A stretch of DNA of 64,000 nt from Telmatobacter sp. DSM 110680. Its GTDB lineage: Bacteria > Acidobacteriota > Terriglobia > Terriglobales > Acidobacteriaceae. Below the pieces are notes generated by a model that was not told the origin of the DNA, did not search any database, and saw nothing but the letters and a program-made list of their open reading frames with translations. Positions within the stretch are counted from its first letter, which is position 1. Every line of letters starts with the position of its first letter. This document shows, in pieces, positions 45,383-54,461 of the stretch. Location of the stretch: assembly GCF_039994875.1 (NCBI RefSeq), contig NZ_CP121196.1, positions 2,418,001 through 2,482,000 of the forward strand, read 5' to 3'. A program made the translations under genes and the position numbers.

Positions 45383-47374
45383 ATGCCAAACGTCCTCAAT
45401 CCCGAACCCGAGAGCATAACCCTGAACACCGAACTCGAAACGCCCACCCTCGAACCTGCGACGGAGCTTGAAGCTCCTTCGTCCGAATCCACGTCCAACC
45501 CAGAGACCGCCGAAGTAGACACTGCTGTCGAAACCCAAGCGCTGGACGCCGATGCCTCAACCGAGCCTGTAGCCCAGGCCGCTCCCGCACAACCCGAGCA
45601 CGCGGAACTTGTAGAACCCGTGGCTCACGTTGCGCACGCGCCGGCCGAACACAGCCCCGAATCCGCTGAAGATTTCTCAGCTGCCCTCGAAGCCTTTGAG
45701 CGCGAGCAAGCCGCTGAAGCTGCTGCAGTCGAAGCCTATGGCGACAAAGTCGTCTCCGGCACCGTCCTCAAGCAGACTGAAAAACATTTGGTTGTCGACG
45801 TAGGTCTCAAGTCCGAGGGCCTTGTGCCCATCGAACAGGTCCTTGATCACACCGGCGCCGTGAAGTTCCAGCCCGGTGAAGTGATCGACGTGGTCATCGA
45901 ACGCGAAGAGCCCGAAGGTGGCTATCTCGTCAGCTACGAGAAGGCCCAGCGTCTTCGCGTGTGGGACACCATCGAGAAGCATGCCAACGACAAGACCCCG
46001 ATGATGGGCACTGTCATCAGCCGCGTCAAGGGTGGACTCACGGTCGACATCGGCCTGAAGGCCTTCTTGCCCGGCTCGCAGCTTGAGATTCGTCCCGTCC
46101 GCAACCTCGACGGTTATCTCGGCCAGCAAATTGAAGTCCGCGTCATCAAGCTCAATAAAAAGCGCGGCAACGTGGTCGTCTCCCGCAAAGAGATCCTCGA
46201 AGAAGAGCAGAACGCCAAGCGTTCCACCACTCTCGAGCATCTCGGCGAAGGTGCCATCCTCACCGGCACCGTCAAGAACCTCACCGACTACGGTGCGTTC
46301 GTCGACCTCGGTGGCATCGATGGCCTGCTTCACATCACCGACATGAGCTGGGGACGCCTCACCCATCCCCGCGATCTGGTCAACGTCGGCGACGAGATTC
46401 AGGTCAAGGTGCTCAAATTCGACAAAGATAAGCAGCGCGTCTCCCTCGGATTCAAGCAGCTCACGCCTGATCCGTGGCTAGATGCCTCTGAACGCTATCC
46501 CGTTGGCGCACACGTCCACGGCCGCGTTCTCTCGGTTACTGACTACGGTGCGTTCGTTGAGCTTGAGCAGGGAATCGAAGGCCTGGTTCATCTTTCCGAG
46601 ATGACCTGGTCGAAGCGCCTCAAGCACCCCTCCAAGCTGGTCAAGCCCGGCGACGAGGTCGACACGGTTGTCCTCAGTGTCAATCCCGCCGACCGCCGCA
46701 TCTCGCTCGGCATGAAGCAGCTGATGGAGAATCCATGGGAGAACCTCACTGAGCGTTATCCCGCTGGAACCGTGGTCGAGGGTCGCGTTCGCAACCTCAC
46801 CGACTTCGGCGCCTTCATCGAAATCGAGGATGGCATCGACGGCCTTGTCCACGTCTCCAACCTGAGCTGGACAAAGCGCGTCAAGCATCCTTCTGAAATC
46901 GTCAAGAAGGGTGAAAAGGTCAAGGCAGTTGTTCTCGGCGTCGAGCCGCAGAACCGCCGCCTCTCCTTGGGCATCAAGCAGCTTCAACCCGATGTATGGG
47001 AAAGCTTCTTCGCCACTCATCGTGTCGGTGATCAAGTCCATGGCAAGGTGCTTCGCACCGCGCAGTTCGGCGCTTTCGTTGAAATCGCCGAGGGCGTTGA
47101 AGGCCTCTGCCATATCTCTGAAGCCAGCGAAGTGCCCGGCGAGCCCTCCAAGCTCGAAGCCGGTCAGGAGCACGACTTCAAGATCATCAAGATCAACGTC
47201 GAAGAGAAGAAGGTGGGTCTCAGCCTACGTGCGGTGTCCGGCCACGAAGCCAGCCGCTCAGAGGTTCAGGACTACAAGGCGGAAGCTCGCGGCGGAAGCC
47301 ACAAGCAGTCCGTCTCCAGCGGCACCACCACCCTCGGCGACCTCATCAATTGGCGCAAGAACGAGTCTAAGTAG
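45383..47374 (+). CDS. rpsA: 30S ribosomal protein S1
   Basis: Ribosomal protein that holds and unfolds mRNA on the 30S subunit. The 663-residue protein has six S1 RNA-binding domains at roughly 123-190, 206-270, 292-360, 377-446, 462-532 and 551-620; the middle ones carry the DYGAFVxL pattern and SWxxRLxHPS. An N-terminal extension of about 110 residues is acidic (rich in Glu, Ala, Pro, Thr) and not found in E. coli S1. It is followed by a strong terminator and no downstream partner. No ribosome site is obvious, which is normal for rpsA; autoregulation at the long leader is plausible. Confidence 0.96.
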   Translation: MPNVLNPEPESITLNTELETPTLEPATELEAPSSESTSNPETAEVDTAVETQALDADASTEPVAQAAPAQPEHAELVEPVAHVAHAPAEHSPESAEDFSAALEAFEREQAAEAAAVEAYGDKVVSGTVLKQTEKHLVVDVGLKSEGLVPIEQVLDHTGAVKFQPGEVIDVVIEREEPEGGYLVSYEKAQRLRVWDTIEKHANDKTPMMGTVISRVKGGLTVDIGLKAFLPGSQLEIRPVRNLDGYLGQQIEVRVIKLNKKRGNVVVSRKEILEEEQNAKRSTTLEHLGEGAILTGTVKNLTDYGAFVDLGGIDGLLHITDMSWGRLTHPRDLVNVGDEIQVKVLKFDKDKQRVSLGFKQLTPDPWLDASERYPVGAHVHGRVLSVTDYGAFVELEQGIEGLVHLSEMTWSKRLKHPSKLVKPGDEVDTVVLSVNPADRRISLGMKQLMENPWENLTERYPAGTVVEGRVRNLTDFGAFIEIEDGIDGLVHVSNLSWTKRVKHPSEIVKKGEKVKAVVLGVEPQNRRLSLGIKQLQPDVWESFFATHRVGDQVHGKVLRTAQFGAFVEIAEGVEGLCHISEASEVPGEPSKLEAGQEHDFKIIKINVEEKKVGLSLRAVSGHEASRSEVQDYKAEARGGSHKQSVSSGTTTLGDLINWRKNESK

Positions 47375-47393
47375 CTCGTAAGCCATAAACCTT

Positions 47394-47419
47394 AACGGCC
47401 ACCCCCAAGGGTGGCCGTT
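47394..47419 (+). terminator. Intrinsic terminator of rpsA
   Basis: 11-bp perfect stem (AACGGCCACCC with GGGTGGCCGTT, CCAA loop), then CTGCTTTTTT. Confidence 0.92.
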
Positions 47420-47458
47420 CTGCTTTTTTGACGCGGCTTTAGCACAAACCTGGGGTGC

Positions 47459-47483
47459 CCCATCCTTGCAAAGCAAGGGTGGG
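47459..47483. repeat. REP-like palindrome, copy 2
   Basis: CCCATCCTTGC with GCAAGGGTGGG (one G-T pair, AAA loop), preceded by CTGGGGTGCC and followed by AAACC. It shares its frame with the 27498-27530 palindrome. A truncated third match (CCGGGTGCCC) occurs near 48936. Confidence 0.65.
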
Positions 47484-47577
47484 AAACCACGCACTCAACC
47501 GGCCGCGTTGAAAGTGCGACGACTAAACAATCCGGCTATCGACATTCCGGCGCACAAGAATCTTTTTCGACCAAATC

Positions 47578-48816
47578 CTAGCTGATCTTTATGCCCTTTT
47601 GTTCGAGGATACTTAGGAACATAACGCCATACTCGATGACCATGTTCCGCGCTAGGCGGCAGAATTCTCGCTTCGCCATAACGGGATGGACACCTTCGTC
47701 GCTCAGAACAGCATAGAGCCCTCGCGCAAGCTTATCTTGCTGCTCGGTAATGATCCTGTTGTTCCTAAGGAACTGTGTCGAAGGGTTCCATTCGTCCGCC
47801 ACAGTGGTCTGCATCGTTCCAGCGATTGTCGCTGCGGAATCCGTGTGCAGCCGTTCAATAAAGCTTCGGATTAACCCAATACAATTCTTCAGATCGAACG
47901 CGTCGGACGTAGGTTTATAGAGATTCTCTGCCTTGCGTAGCGTCGCAATGAGATCGTTGTGGAACCCCAATTTACTAAGCGAATCGGTCAGTTTCTTTTT
48001 GTCGCTCTCGATATCCAAATTTGGATTTTCATTCAGCAATTCTTCTTTAAGGTAGTAGTGGCGAGCTGTCCGGCATTCTTCGAGCAAACCGCCAATTGAA
48101 TCGCATATCCCTCGCGCAATTTGTCCTTGTTCCCTCTGATCGTCGCTGGGGGCATGTCCTCTCGTTGAATTGAAAGTACCGGCCTTGACGATCTTCCCAA
48201 AATGCTCCAACAGCGGTTGAAGTTTTCTGGGTATAGCCTTCAGCTCTTCATCCGAGAACAGCGTGAAGTTGAGTGCAATCATCTCCTCCAATTCGAGAAA
48301 GAGGGTGACGAGTGGGATGGTTGGTGCGGCGAGAGATGAGAGTGTCTCAAATAGCTCCTGTGCGTGGCCATGCCTAACGATGAATTCCGCGAGCAAAGGG
48401 AATTCAGAAATGTAATTTCGAAAGGACGGGAATGGATCTTTGTTTTCACTTTTTCGAGAGCTACTTCGTGATGAAAGCAACTGGGTCAGAAACGACATCA
48501 ACGACGCCCGATCTTCTAGGGATAGTTCTACATAGATAATTGTCAGGAGGTTGAAATTCTCACTTCTGAAAACGTATTCGCCTGGAAACTCATGCACGTG
48601 ACGTGGCCGGCATTCACGGTCCTTCGAGAGAAGAGGGCGCGGGTTCATGTAGAGCTTGCTCCAGCGTCTAGTTATCTCGAGCATCTCTTCGTCAAACAGC
48701 TTGCCTTGGTTTTCTTGTCTCCATTCATCTACGCGATCGCGATAGCTCACCGTCGGGCGCACTCTCTCTTCCAGCAAAATGCGCTGCACTCTATCCCAAG
48801 CCTCGGCCAATTCCAT
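47578..48816 (-). CDS. Orphan protein of unknown function, atypical composition
   Basis: A 412-residue soluble, mostly helical protein that I do not recognise. The gene is AT-richer and uses more varied codons than its neighbours, and the flanking DNA is also unusual, which suggests acquisition by transfer. Its last 60 residues (QQDKLARGLYAVLSDEG then HPVMAKREFCRLARNM) form a compact helical module resembling modules seen at the ends of accessory or defence-associated proteins, but I cannot name a family. There is no signal peptide or membrane segment. No restriction enzyme, toxin or integrase gene accompanies it. The start ATG follows no clear ribosome site. Confidence 0.6.
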   Translation of the reverse strand: MELAEAWDRVQRILLEERVRPTVSYRDRVDEWRQENQGKLFDEEMLEITRRWSKLYMNPRPLLSKDRECRPRHVHEFPGEYVFRSENFNLLTIIYVELSLEDRASLMSFLTQLLSSRSSSRKSENKDPFPSFRNYISEFPLLAEFIVRHGHAQELFETLSSLAAPTIPLVTLFLELEEMIALNFTLFSDEELKAIPRKLQPLLEHFGKIVKAGTFNSTRGHAPSDDQREQGQIARGICDSIGGLLEECRTARHYYLKEELLNENPNLDIESDKKKLTDSLSKLGFHNDLIATLRKAENLYKPTSDAFDLKNCIGLIRSFIERLHTDSAATIAGTMQTTVADEWNPSTQFLRNNRIITEQQDKLARGLYAVLSDEGVHPVMAKREFCRLARNMVIEYGVMFLSILEQKGIKIS

Positions 48817-49428
48817 GAGCCGAAGAATACCATCGGCAATGTGTGGCTACGACACAGCCGAAGCGTTTAGCAAGTTCGGTGGCGTCGGGCTGACCCAAGC
48901 CTCGGGGATGCGAGACGATCACCACCTCTGAGTGCCGGGTGCCCAAATTTCCTTTTGAGACCTAGGAAAACTGGAGGCAATATCAAGCCACTCAATCGAG
49001 CCAAAAAGTCATTCCCGTCCTGTGCATCACGTTTGCAGATTATTTCGCCGTCTTCTGCATACTCGAATCAGACAAAGGCAAGTACTCACACGCTGATTTC
49101 GGATCTTTGCCCGTAGGGTCGGTCCTGTAAGTCCTTTGTTGATGCGAATCTAGCCCTAAGTCTAAGCGATAGAGTAATTTGAGCAAGTGGGATCCGCATA
49201 ACCTTCTTATTGTGAGGAATTTGGATCCAGAATCCGGGTGGGTGGGTATATCCCGCAACGAAACGGTTGCATAAGACCCGCCCTGAATCGCCGCACCACG
49301 CTCCCGTTCAGTTCATCCCAACCTCGGCCACACCCAAAGCGCTGTCACCGTGACATGTGATGCCCACCCTATTTGCAGGTCTGACGACAAGGTTATGATT
49401 CACTCCTTCCCGAGGGAAAGGTGTCTCC
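48817..49428. other. Gene-poor, accessory-looking region
   Basis: 612 bases between the orphan gene and the aldo/keto reductase gene. I see no credible gene; the short minus-strand reading at 49040-49258 lacks a ribosome site and family features. A CCGGGTGCCC word near 48936 may be a remnant of the REP-like element. Composition differs from the surrounding chromosome. It may be decayed sequence left by an insertion. Confidence 0.45.
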
Positions 49429-50598
49429 ATGGCAATCAATACATCTCGTCGCGAGTTTTTGTCGGCCGGGTTGATGCTGCCCGTCGCCGGCGCTGCCTCC
49501 AAAATCAACTTCCTCGATTCCGGCGATAAGCTAACCACTGCGCAGCCTAGAACTCCTGTCAAGCTCACCCAACGCACTCTCGGCCAGACCGGCCTGAAGG
49601 TGACAAGCGTCGGCTTCGGCTGCATGATTACATCCGACCCCAGCGTTATCGAGCGCGCAGCCGACATCGGCATCAACTACTTCGACACCGCCCGCGGCTA
49701 CCAGCACGGCAACAACGAACGCATGGTTGGTGCGGCGCTCGGCGCGAAACGCAAGAATCTCATCCTCTCCACCAAGTCCCCCACTGACAACAAAGAGGGT
49801 CTGCTGAAGGACTTGGACACCAGCCTCGCCGAACTCAAGACCGACTACGTCGATATCTGGTATCTCCACGCTAAGGACACGCCTGCAGCGATTCACGACG
49901 ACATGATCGAAGCGCAGCAGATTGCGAAGCAGCAGGGGAAGATCCGCTTCGCCGGCATGAGCACCCACGCTCTCCCCAAGATGACTCAGTGGACAATCGA
50001 CAAGATGGCCTTTGACGTCGTCCTTACCGTCTACAACTTCACCATGGATCAGAAGATGGACGAGGCCATCGCCGCCGTAGCAAAGACCGGCACCGGCGTT
50101 GTCGCCATGAAGATCATGGCTGGAGGGACCCGCGCCCATCGTCCCGGCGAACCCGTCGACCCACGCACGCAACGCGAAGGCGCCATGCTCGCTGCGCTCA
50201 AGTGGGTCCTCAAACAGCCCCACATCGGCACCACCATCCCCAGCATGACTGACATGGATCAGCTCGACGAGAATCTCCGCGCGATGTCCGAGAGTTTTTC
50301 GACTGCTGATGAAAAGATCCTTGCCGGCCGCCTCGAACAGATCAAGCCACTCTACTGCCGGTTCTGCGGAGAATGCGACGGAGCCTGCCAGAAGGGTCTC
50401 CAGGTAGCCGACACTCTTCGCATCCTTACCTACGCCGACGGGTACGGCCAATTCGCGCTCGCCCGCGAGCGTTTCAACGAACTGCCGTCTCGCCACGCCA
50501 AGGTTCGCTGCGGTGATTGCACCGAATGCACTGTTCAGTGTCCTCACGGCGTGCGGGTCTCTGAGCGTATGTCCCGCGCCCAGGAACTCTTTGCATGA
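49429..50598 (+). CDS. Tat-exported aldo/keto reductase with iron-sulfur motifs
   Basis: A 389-residue fusion-type oxidoreductase. It begins with a twin-arginine signal (SRREFLSAG). The aldo/keto reductase barrel has the complete catalytic tetrad: Asp86 and Tyr91 in FDTARGY, Lys116 in STKSP, His147 in YLHAKD. The C-terminal region has CRFCGEC...C near 305-315 and CGDCTECTVQCPHGV near 359-372, two ferredoxin-like Cys clusters that could hold iron-sulfur centres. Iron-sulfur aldo/keto reductases are known, but the natural substrate is unclear. The next gene overlaps its stop by ATGA, implying coupled translation. A good ribosome site (AAAGGTG) precedes it. Confidence 0.88.
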   Translation: MAINTSRREFLSAGLMLPVAGAASKINFLDSGDKLTTAQPRTPVKLTQRTLGQTGLKVTSVGFGCMITSDPSVIERAADIGINYFDTARGYQHGNNERMVGAALGAKRKNLILSTKSPTDNKEGLLKDLDTSLAELKTDYVDIWYLHAKDTPAAIHDDMIEAQQIAKQQGKIRFAGMSTHALPKMTQWTIDKMAFDVVLTVYNFTMDQKMDEAIAAVAKTGTGVVAMKIMAGGTRAHRPGEPVDPRTQREGAMLAALKWVLKQPHIGTTIPSMTDMDQLDENLRAMSESFSTADEKILAGRLEQIKPLYCRFCGECDGACQKGLQVADTLRILTYADGYGQFALARERFNELPSRHAKVRCGDCTECTVQCPHGVRVSERMSRAQELFA

Positions 50599-51434
50599 AG
50601 TTCTTTTTCTGTTTCTGGATCTGTTTCGTTGGAGCTATAACGGCTGGCGCACAAAATTACCTCGACTGCCACTTTGCGCCCGGGTGGGAACAATCCGGGC
50701 TAAAGCGGCAGTACACGCCTGACAATCTCTTCGACTACCGCGACGGCGCCGCCGAAGGCTATCTCGCCTTCAGCTTTACAGGCATGCAGGGCATTGACTG
50801 CAAGTCCGGCACCACAATGCTCTCCATCGACGTCTCCGATATGACTGACGCCGAATCCGCCTACGGCATGTTTGCCACCAACCGTGACCCACAGCAGCCG
50901 ATCGTAAAAATTGGCATGGGCGCGCAACTTCTTCCGCAAAGCCTGCTCTTCGCCAAAGGCAAATACTTCGTTGAGATCGTTGAAACCGACGGCAGCACCG
51001 ATTCTAACCAGACCGCCGCACTCCAGACACTCGCTGCCAAAATTGAACCGCTTCTCGAAGGCCGCAACACACCGCCCGAGACGCTCAGTTGGTTTCCAAC
51101 CGAAAATCAAATCTCCGCTCGCCTCGTGCCTGAGAGCGTCCTCGGTCTAAAAATCCTCAAGCGCGGATACGTCGCGACATACAACCACGGCCAGGCATTC
51201 ATCGTCATCGAGCAGTCACCCGAATCCGCCGCCGAAGTGATGAAAAAACTCCGCGACCGATTGGGACCGACCAGCACCGCGGCTATTGCCGACGAAGCCT
51301 TCCAACTCAAGGCCCCATATCTCGACGGCATCTGCATCTTCCGCAAAGGCCGAACCATTGCCGGCTATACGAACCTTCCCGATTCGCAGTCAGCTACAAC
51401 ACAAGCTCTCATCCTTGCCGCCCGAATCCCGTAA
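50595..51434 (+). CDS. Exported DUF6599-type protein
   Basis: A 279-residue protein with a signal peptide (about 1-19). The GWEQSGLKRQYTPDNLFDYRDGAAEGYLAFSF segment matches the DUF6599 pattern (Leu-Tyr/Phe-x-Tyr-x-x-Gly-Ala-Ala-Glu-x-Tyr), then DMTDAESAYGMFATNR and IVIEQ. Members occur beside iron-sulfur or electron-transfer proteins, as here. The ATG overlaps the stop of the aldo/keto reductase gene, so they are cotranslated and probably work in one periplasmic redox module; that is inference. Family assignment rests on recognising the motif. Confidence 0.72.
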   Translation: MKFFFCFWICFVGAITAGAQNYLDCHFAPGWEQSGLKRQYTPDNLFDYRDGAAEGYLAFSFTGMQGIDCKSGTTMLSIDVSDMTDAESAYGMFATNRDPQQPIVKIGMGAQLLPQSLLFAKGKYFVEIVETDGSTDSNQTAALQTLAAKIEPLLEGRNTPPETLSWFPTENQISARLVPESVLGLKILKRGYVATYNHGQAFIVIEQSPESAAEVMKKLRDRLGPTSTAAIADEAFQLKAPYLDGICIFRKGRTIAGYTNLPDSQSATTQALILAARIP

Positions 51435-51516
51435 TCGATCGATTAGTAGCCGATGGGAAACTCGACCATCCGTTATAATTAGGCAGAACGCGCAGCACTC
51501 CAATCCTCCCTAAACC

Positions 51517-52750
51517 ATGCAAACTGAAGCAGCTAAGGAAATAACTGCCGCATCGCCCGCCGTGTCTTCCAATGGCGGCACATGGCAAATCATCAGCTTC
51601 ACGTCGCTAAGTTTCGTCGTCTATCTCGCCATCGGCCTGCCCCTCGCCATCCTGCCCGAATACGTCCACATGCGGATGGGCTTTCACGCATCGCTAGCAG
51701 GCCTGGTCATCAGCATCCAGTACATCGCCACGTTCCTCAGCCGTCCATGGGCTGGCCGCATCTCCGATCGCAAAGGCGCAAAAATCTCTGTCCTCTGGGG
51801 CATGAGCGCCTGCACACTCAGCGGATTGCTGATGCTTGCAGCCGCGGCTCTTCACCGCGATCCAGCGTGGCTTAGCCTCACCTTCCTCATTACCAGCCGA
51901 CTCGTCCTCGGAGTGGGCGAAAGTCTCGGCCTCCACAGGTGCAACGCTCTGGGGAATCTCTAGCGCGGGCCCGGAGTACACCGCCAAAGTCATCTCCTAC
52001 AACGGCGTCAGCACCTACGGCGCTTTGGCTCTCGGCGCCCCGCTCGGCGTCGTCATGGAAACGCACTGGGGCCTGTCTTCTGTCGCGATTCTCACCATCG
52101 TTATCGGCGCACTTGCATATCTCTGGGCCGCATTCAAGCCACCCGTTCCCGTCGTTGCTGGCGAACATCTTCCATTCCGTAACGTACTCGGCCGCGTCAC
52201 TCCGCACGGCATGGGACTCGCGCTTGGCGGCGTAGGCTACAGCGCCCTTGCCACCTTCGTTACGCTCTTCTACGTCAGCCGCCACTGGGACGGCGCAGCC
52301 CTCTGCCTCACCGCGTTCGGAACCGCATTCATCGTCGCCCGCCTGCTCTTCATTCGCACCATCGGCACCTTCGGCGGATTTCCCGTCGCCAAGATTTGCC
52401 TCATTGTCGAATCTCTCGGCGTACTGCTGTTATGGCGATCCGTCTCGCCCTGGATGGCCCTCTGCGGCGCAGCCCTCACCGGTTTCGGATACTCGCTCGT
52501 CTTTCCCGCACTCGGCGTGGAAGCTGTTGAACGCGTACCCGTAGAAAATCGTGGCACCGCTCTCGGTGTCTACACTGTCTTCGCCGACGTCTCGTTTTTC
52601 ATGGTCGGCCCGGTCGCAGGAGCTGTTATCGGCGCCTTCGGATACGCCAGCGTATTCCTCTTCGCTCTCCTCTGCGTCTTGGCGGCCCTCACAATCGTTC
52701 TAATCCTCGCCAGAAATAAATCCCACCCTGTCCTTGCAAGCGTCGATTAG
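51517..52750 (+). pseudogene. YfcJ/YhhS-type MFS transporter broken by a one-base frameshift
   Basis: Residues 1-140 run in one frame to RLVLGVGESL, then the frame reads out to a stop at 51963. The rest of a normal transporter continues in the +1-shifted frame from STGATLWGISSAGPEYTAK to 52750. Removing one G from the GG at 51928-51929 gives GESLASTGATLWGIS and joins both halves into a continuous ~410-residue MFS protein. The joined sequence resembles YfcJ/YhhS arabinose-efflux-type transporters (KVISYNGVSTYGALALGAPLGV). Both halves are conserved-looking, so this is either a recent pseudogene or a sequencing/assembly error. A TATAAT box lies at 51474-51479. Confidence 0.85.
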
Positions 52751-52764
52751 TCTCGCCCGCATCG

Positions 52765-52862
52765 GGACGCTAACTTGCTAACTCGCTACCGGCGCGTGAG
52801 CGCCTGCTAACAGCCGTGAAACGGCTGCTAACCCACTAACCCGAACTTCGCTAAACTAACCC
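52765..52862. repeat. CTAAC-hairpin repeat, copy 2
   Basis: Contains GCTAACTTGCTAACTCGCTA, then GGCGC-GTGA-GCGCC (52791-52804) and CAGCCGT-GAA-ACGGCTG (52811-52827) flanked by CTGCTAAC on both sides, then CACTAAC and CTAAACTAAC. It matches the 27541-27605 element, with paired stem changes, and the words at 28190 and 55143. Confidence 0.6.
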
Positions 52863-52863
52863 T

Positions 52864-54339
52864 GTGCCGTCCCTTGTCCACATCGAAAACTTCGGTTGCC
52901 GCGCCGCCCGCGCCGACGGAGAAGCCATCGCCGCACTTCTCCGCACCGCTGGCGTTCACGAAAGCCAGACCCCCGATGCCGATGTGGTCATCGTCAACAC
53001 CTGCAGCGTCACCGCCGAAGCCGATCGCGAAGCCCGCGCCTATATCCGCCGCGCCCATCGCCTCAACCCCACTGCCCGTATCATCGCTACCGGCTGCTAC
53101 GCCCAGCGCGCTCCCCAGGAACTAGCCGCCATCTCCGGCGTGTCAGCTGTCATCGGCAACAGCCACAAAGCCCTCGCCCCCGAAATTGCGCTCGGACTGA
53201 TGAATGCAGATTCAGTGTCCTCGAGCAACTATGGATTGATCCAGATTCACTCGGCGCAATCCGGGGTGGCCCCACCGCAGGTGGTGCTGGCCGACGACTC
53301 CTTCGCGCATTCCTTTCTCGAAGAAGCCCCGATCACCTCCGGTGCGCAAACCCGACCCAATCTCAAGATCCAGGAAGGCTGCTCCAATCGCTGTTCGTTC
53401 TGTGTAATTCCGCAGACCCGCGGCAACTCCCGCAGCCTCTCGGGAAACTCAATCTTGTCCCACGTCCACAACTTCGTCGCCTCGGGCGGAAATGAACTTG
53501 TCCTCTCCGGAATTAACCTCGGGAGGTGGGGTCGGGATCTCGATCCAGCACAATCTTTCCCCCGCACGTTCGCCGCGCTCGTCCGCGCAATCATCGAACA
53601 AACCAATCTGCCAAGACTCCGCCTCAGTTCCATTGAACCCATGGATTGGGACGCCGATCTCATCGCTATCATGTCGGAATACGGCGGAACGCATCTAGCC
53701 CGCCACGCCCATCTTCCCTTGCAGTCGGGTTCCGACTCTGTGCTTCGCCGGATGCATCGCCGCTACCGACCATGGCACTACGCAGATAAAGTTGCAGCCC
53801 TGCGTCAAGCCGCCGGCCCTTCGCTCACTCTCGGCGCCGACGTCATGGTCGGATTCCCCGGCGAAACTGATCGCGAATTTCAGGAGACCTGCGACTTCAT
53901 CCGTTCACTCCCCTTCGGCTACCTCCATCTTTTCCCGTTTTCGCCCCGCCCGGGAACGCGTGCATGGACGTTGCACGCCGCATCTCCCGTACCGCAACCT
54001 GTCGCTCAACAGCGCATGGCAACCCTGCGCGCTCTCGCTGCCGAAAAGATGCGCGCTCACCGCCGCCAATTTATCGGCACCGAACTCGACGCCATTACGC
54101 TCCACACTCCACCGGAACTCGCCTCCGCCAATTGCACCTCCGCACTTACTGAGAACTTCCTGCCCGTCGAAGTCGCAGGGGCAACTCCCGCCAACCAACT
54201 GATCCGGCTCTGCCTGACCGGTATGGGGCCCGATGCGACTCTCATCGCAACCCCCGCCCGGCCTTCCAATTACCTGCCGAATCCCCATCTCGATGCGCGT
54301 TCCGTTTTGCCGGAGCCAACCCTCGAAATCGCCTATTGA
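52864..54339 (+). CDS. mtaB: tRNA t6A37 methylthiotransferase MtaB
   Basis: Adds a methylthio group to N6-threonylcarbamoyladenosine at position 37 of tRNAs, using radical SAM chemistry and two 4Fe-4S clusters. The 491-residue protein has the N-terminal cluster cysteines Cys12 (NFGC), Cys47 (VNTC) and Cys78 (TGCYAQ), and the radical SAM triad Cys173, Cys177, Cys180 (CSNRCSFC). The LRLSSIEP and GVMVGFPGE-type segments are present, and a TRAM-like domain (about 420-480) closes the protein. The start is a GTG at 52864 with no strong ribosome site. The gene is followed by infC in the same direction. Confidence 0.93.
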   Translation: MPSLVHIENFGCRAARADGEAIAALLRTAGVHESQTPDADVVIVNTCSVTAEADREARAYIRRAHRLNPTARIIATGCYAQRAPQELAAISGVSAVIGNSHKALAPEIALGLMNADSVSSSNYGLIQIHSAQSGVAPPQVVLADDSFAHSFLEEAPITSGAQTRPNLKIQEGCSNRCSFCVIPQTRGNSRSLSGNSILSHVHNFVASGGNELVLSGINLGRWGRDLDPAQSFPRTFAALVRAIIEQTNLPRLRLSSIEPMDWDADLIAIMSEYGGTHLARHAHLPLQSGSDSVLRRMHRRYRPWHYADKVAALRQAAGPSLTLGADVMVGFPGETDREFQETCDFIRSLPFGYLHLFPFSPRPGTRAWTLHAASPVPQPVAQQRMATLRALAAEKMRAHRRQFIGTELDAITLHTPPELASANCTSALTENFLPVEVAGATPANQLIRLCLTGMGPDATLIATPARPSNYLPNPHLDARSVLPEPTLEIAY

Positions 54340-54461
54340 TCCATCGTCCATCCGTCGGCTGCAGCATCAATCCAGTGCTATACTCAGGGTGCGTTCGCGC
54401 GTCAAGTTAGAATGCCGGAGTCTCTCCGGATCAGGCGCACGACAACTTTGGAGGATGTACC

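Noticed and set aside
49040..49258. 72-residue minus-strand reading
   Set aside because: No ribosome site, no domain, and composition of non-coding DNA.
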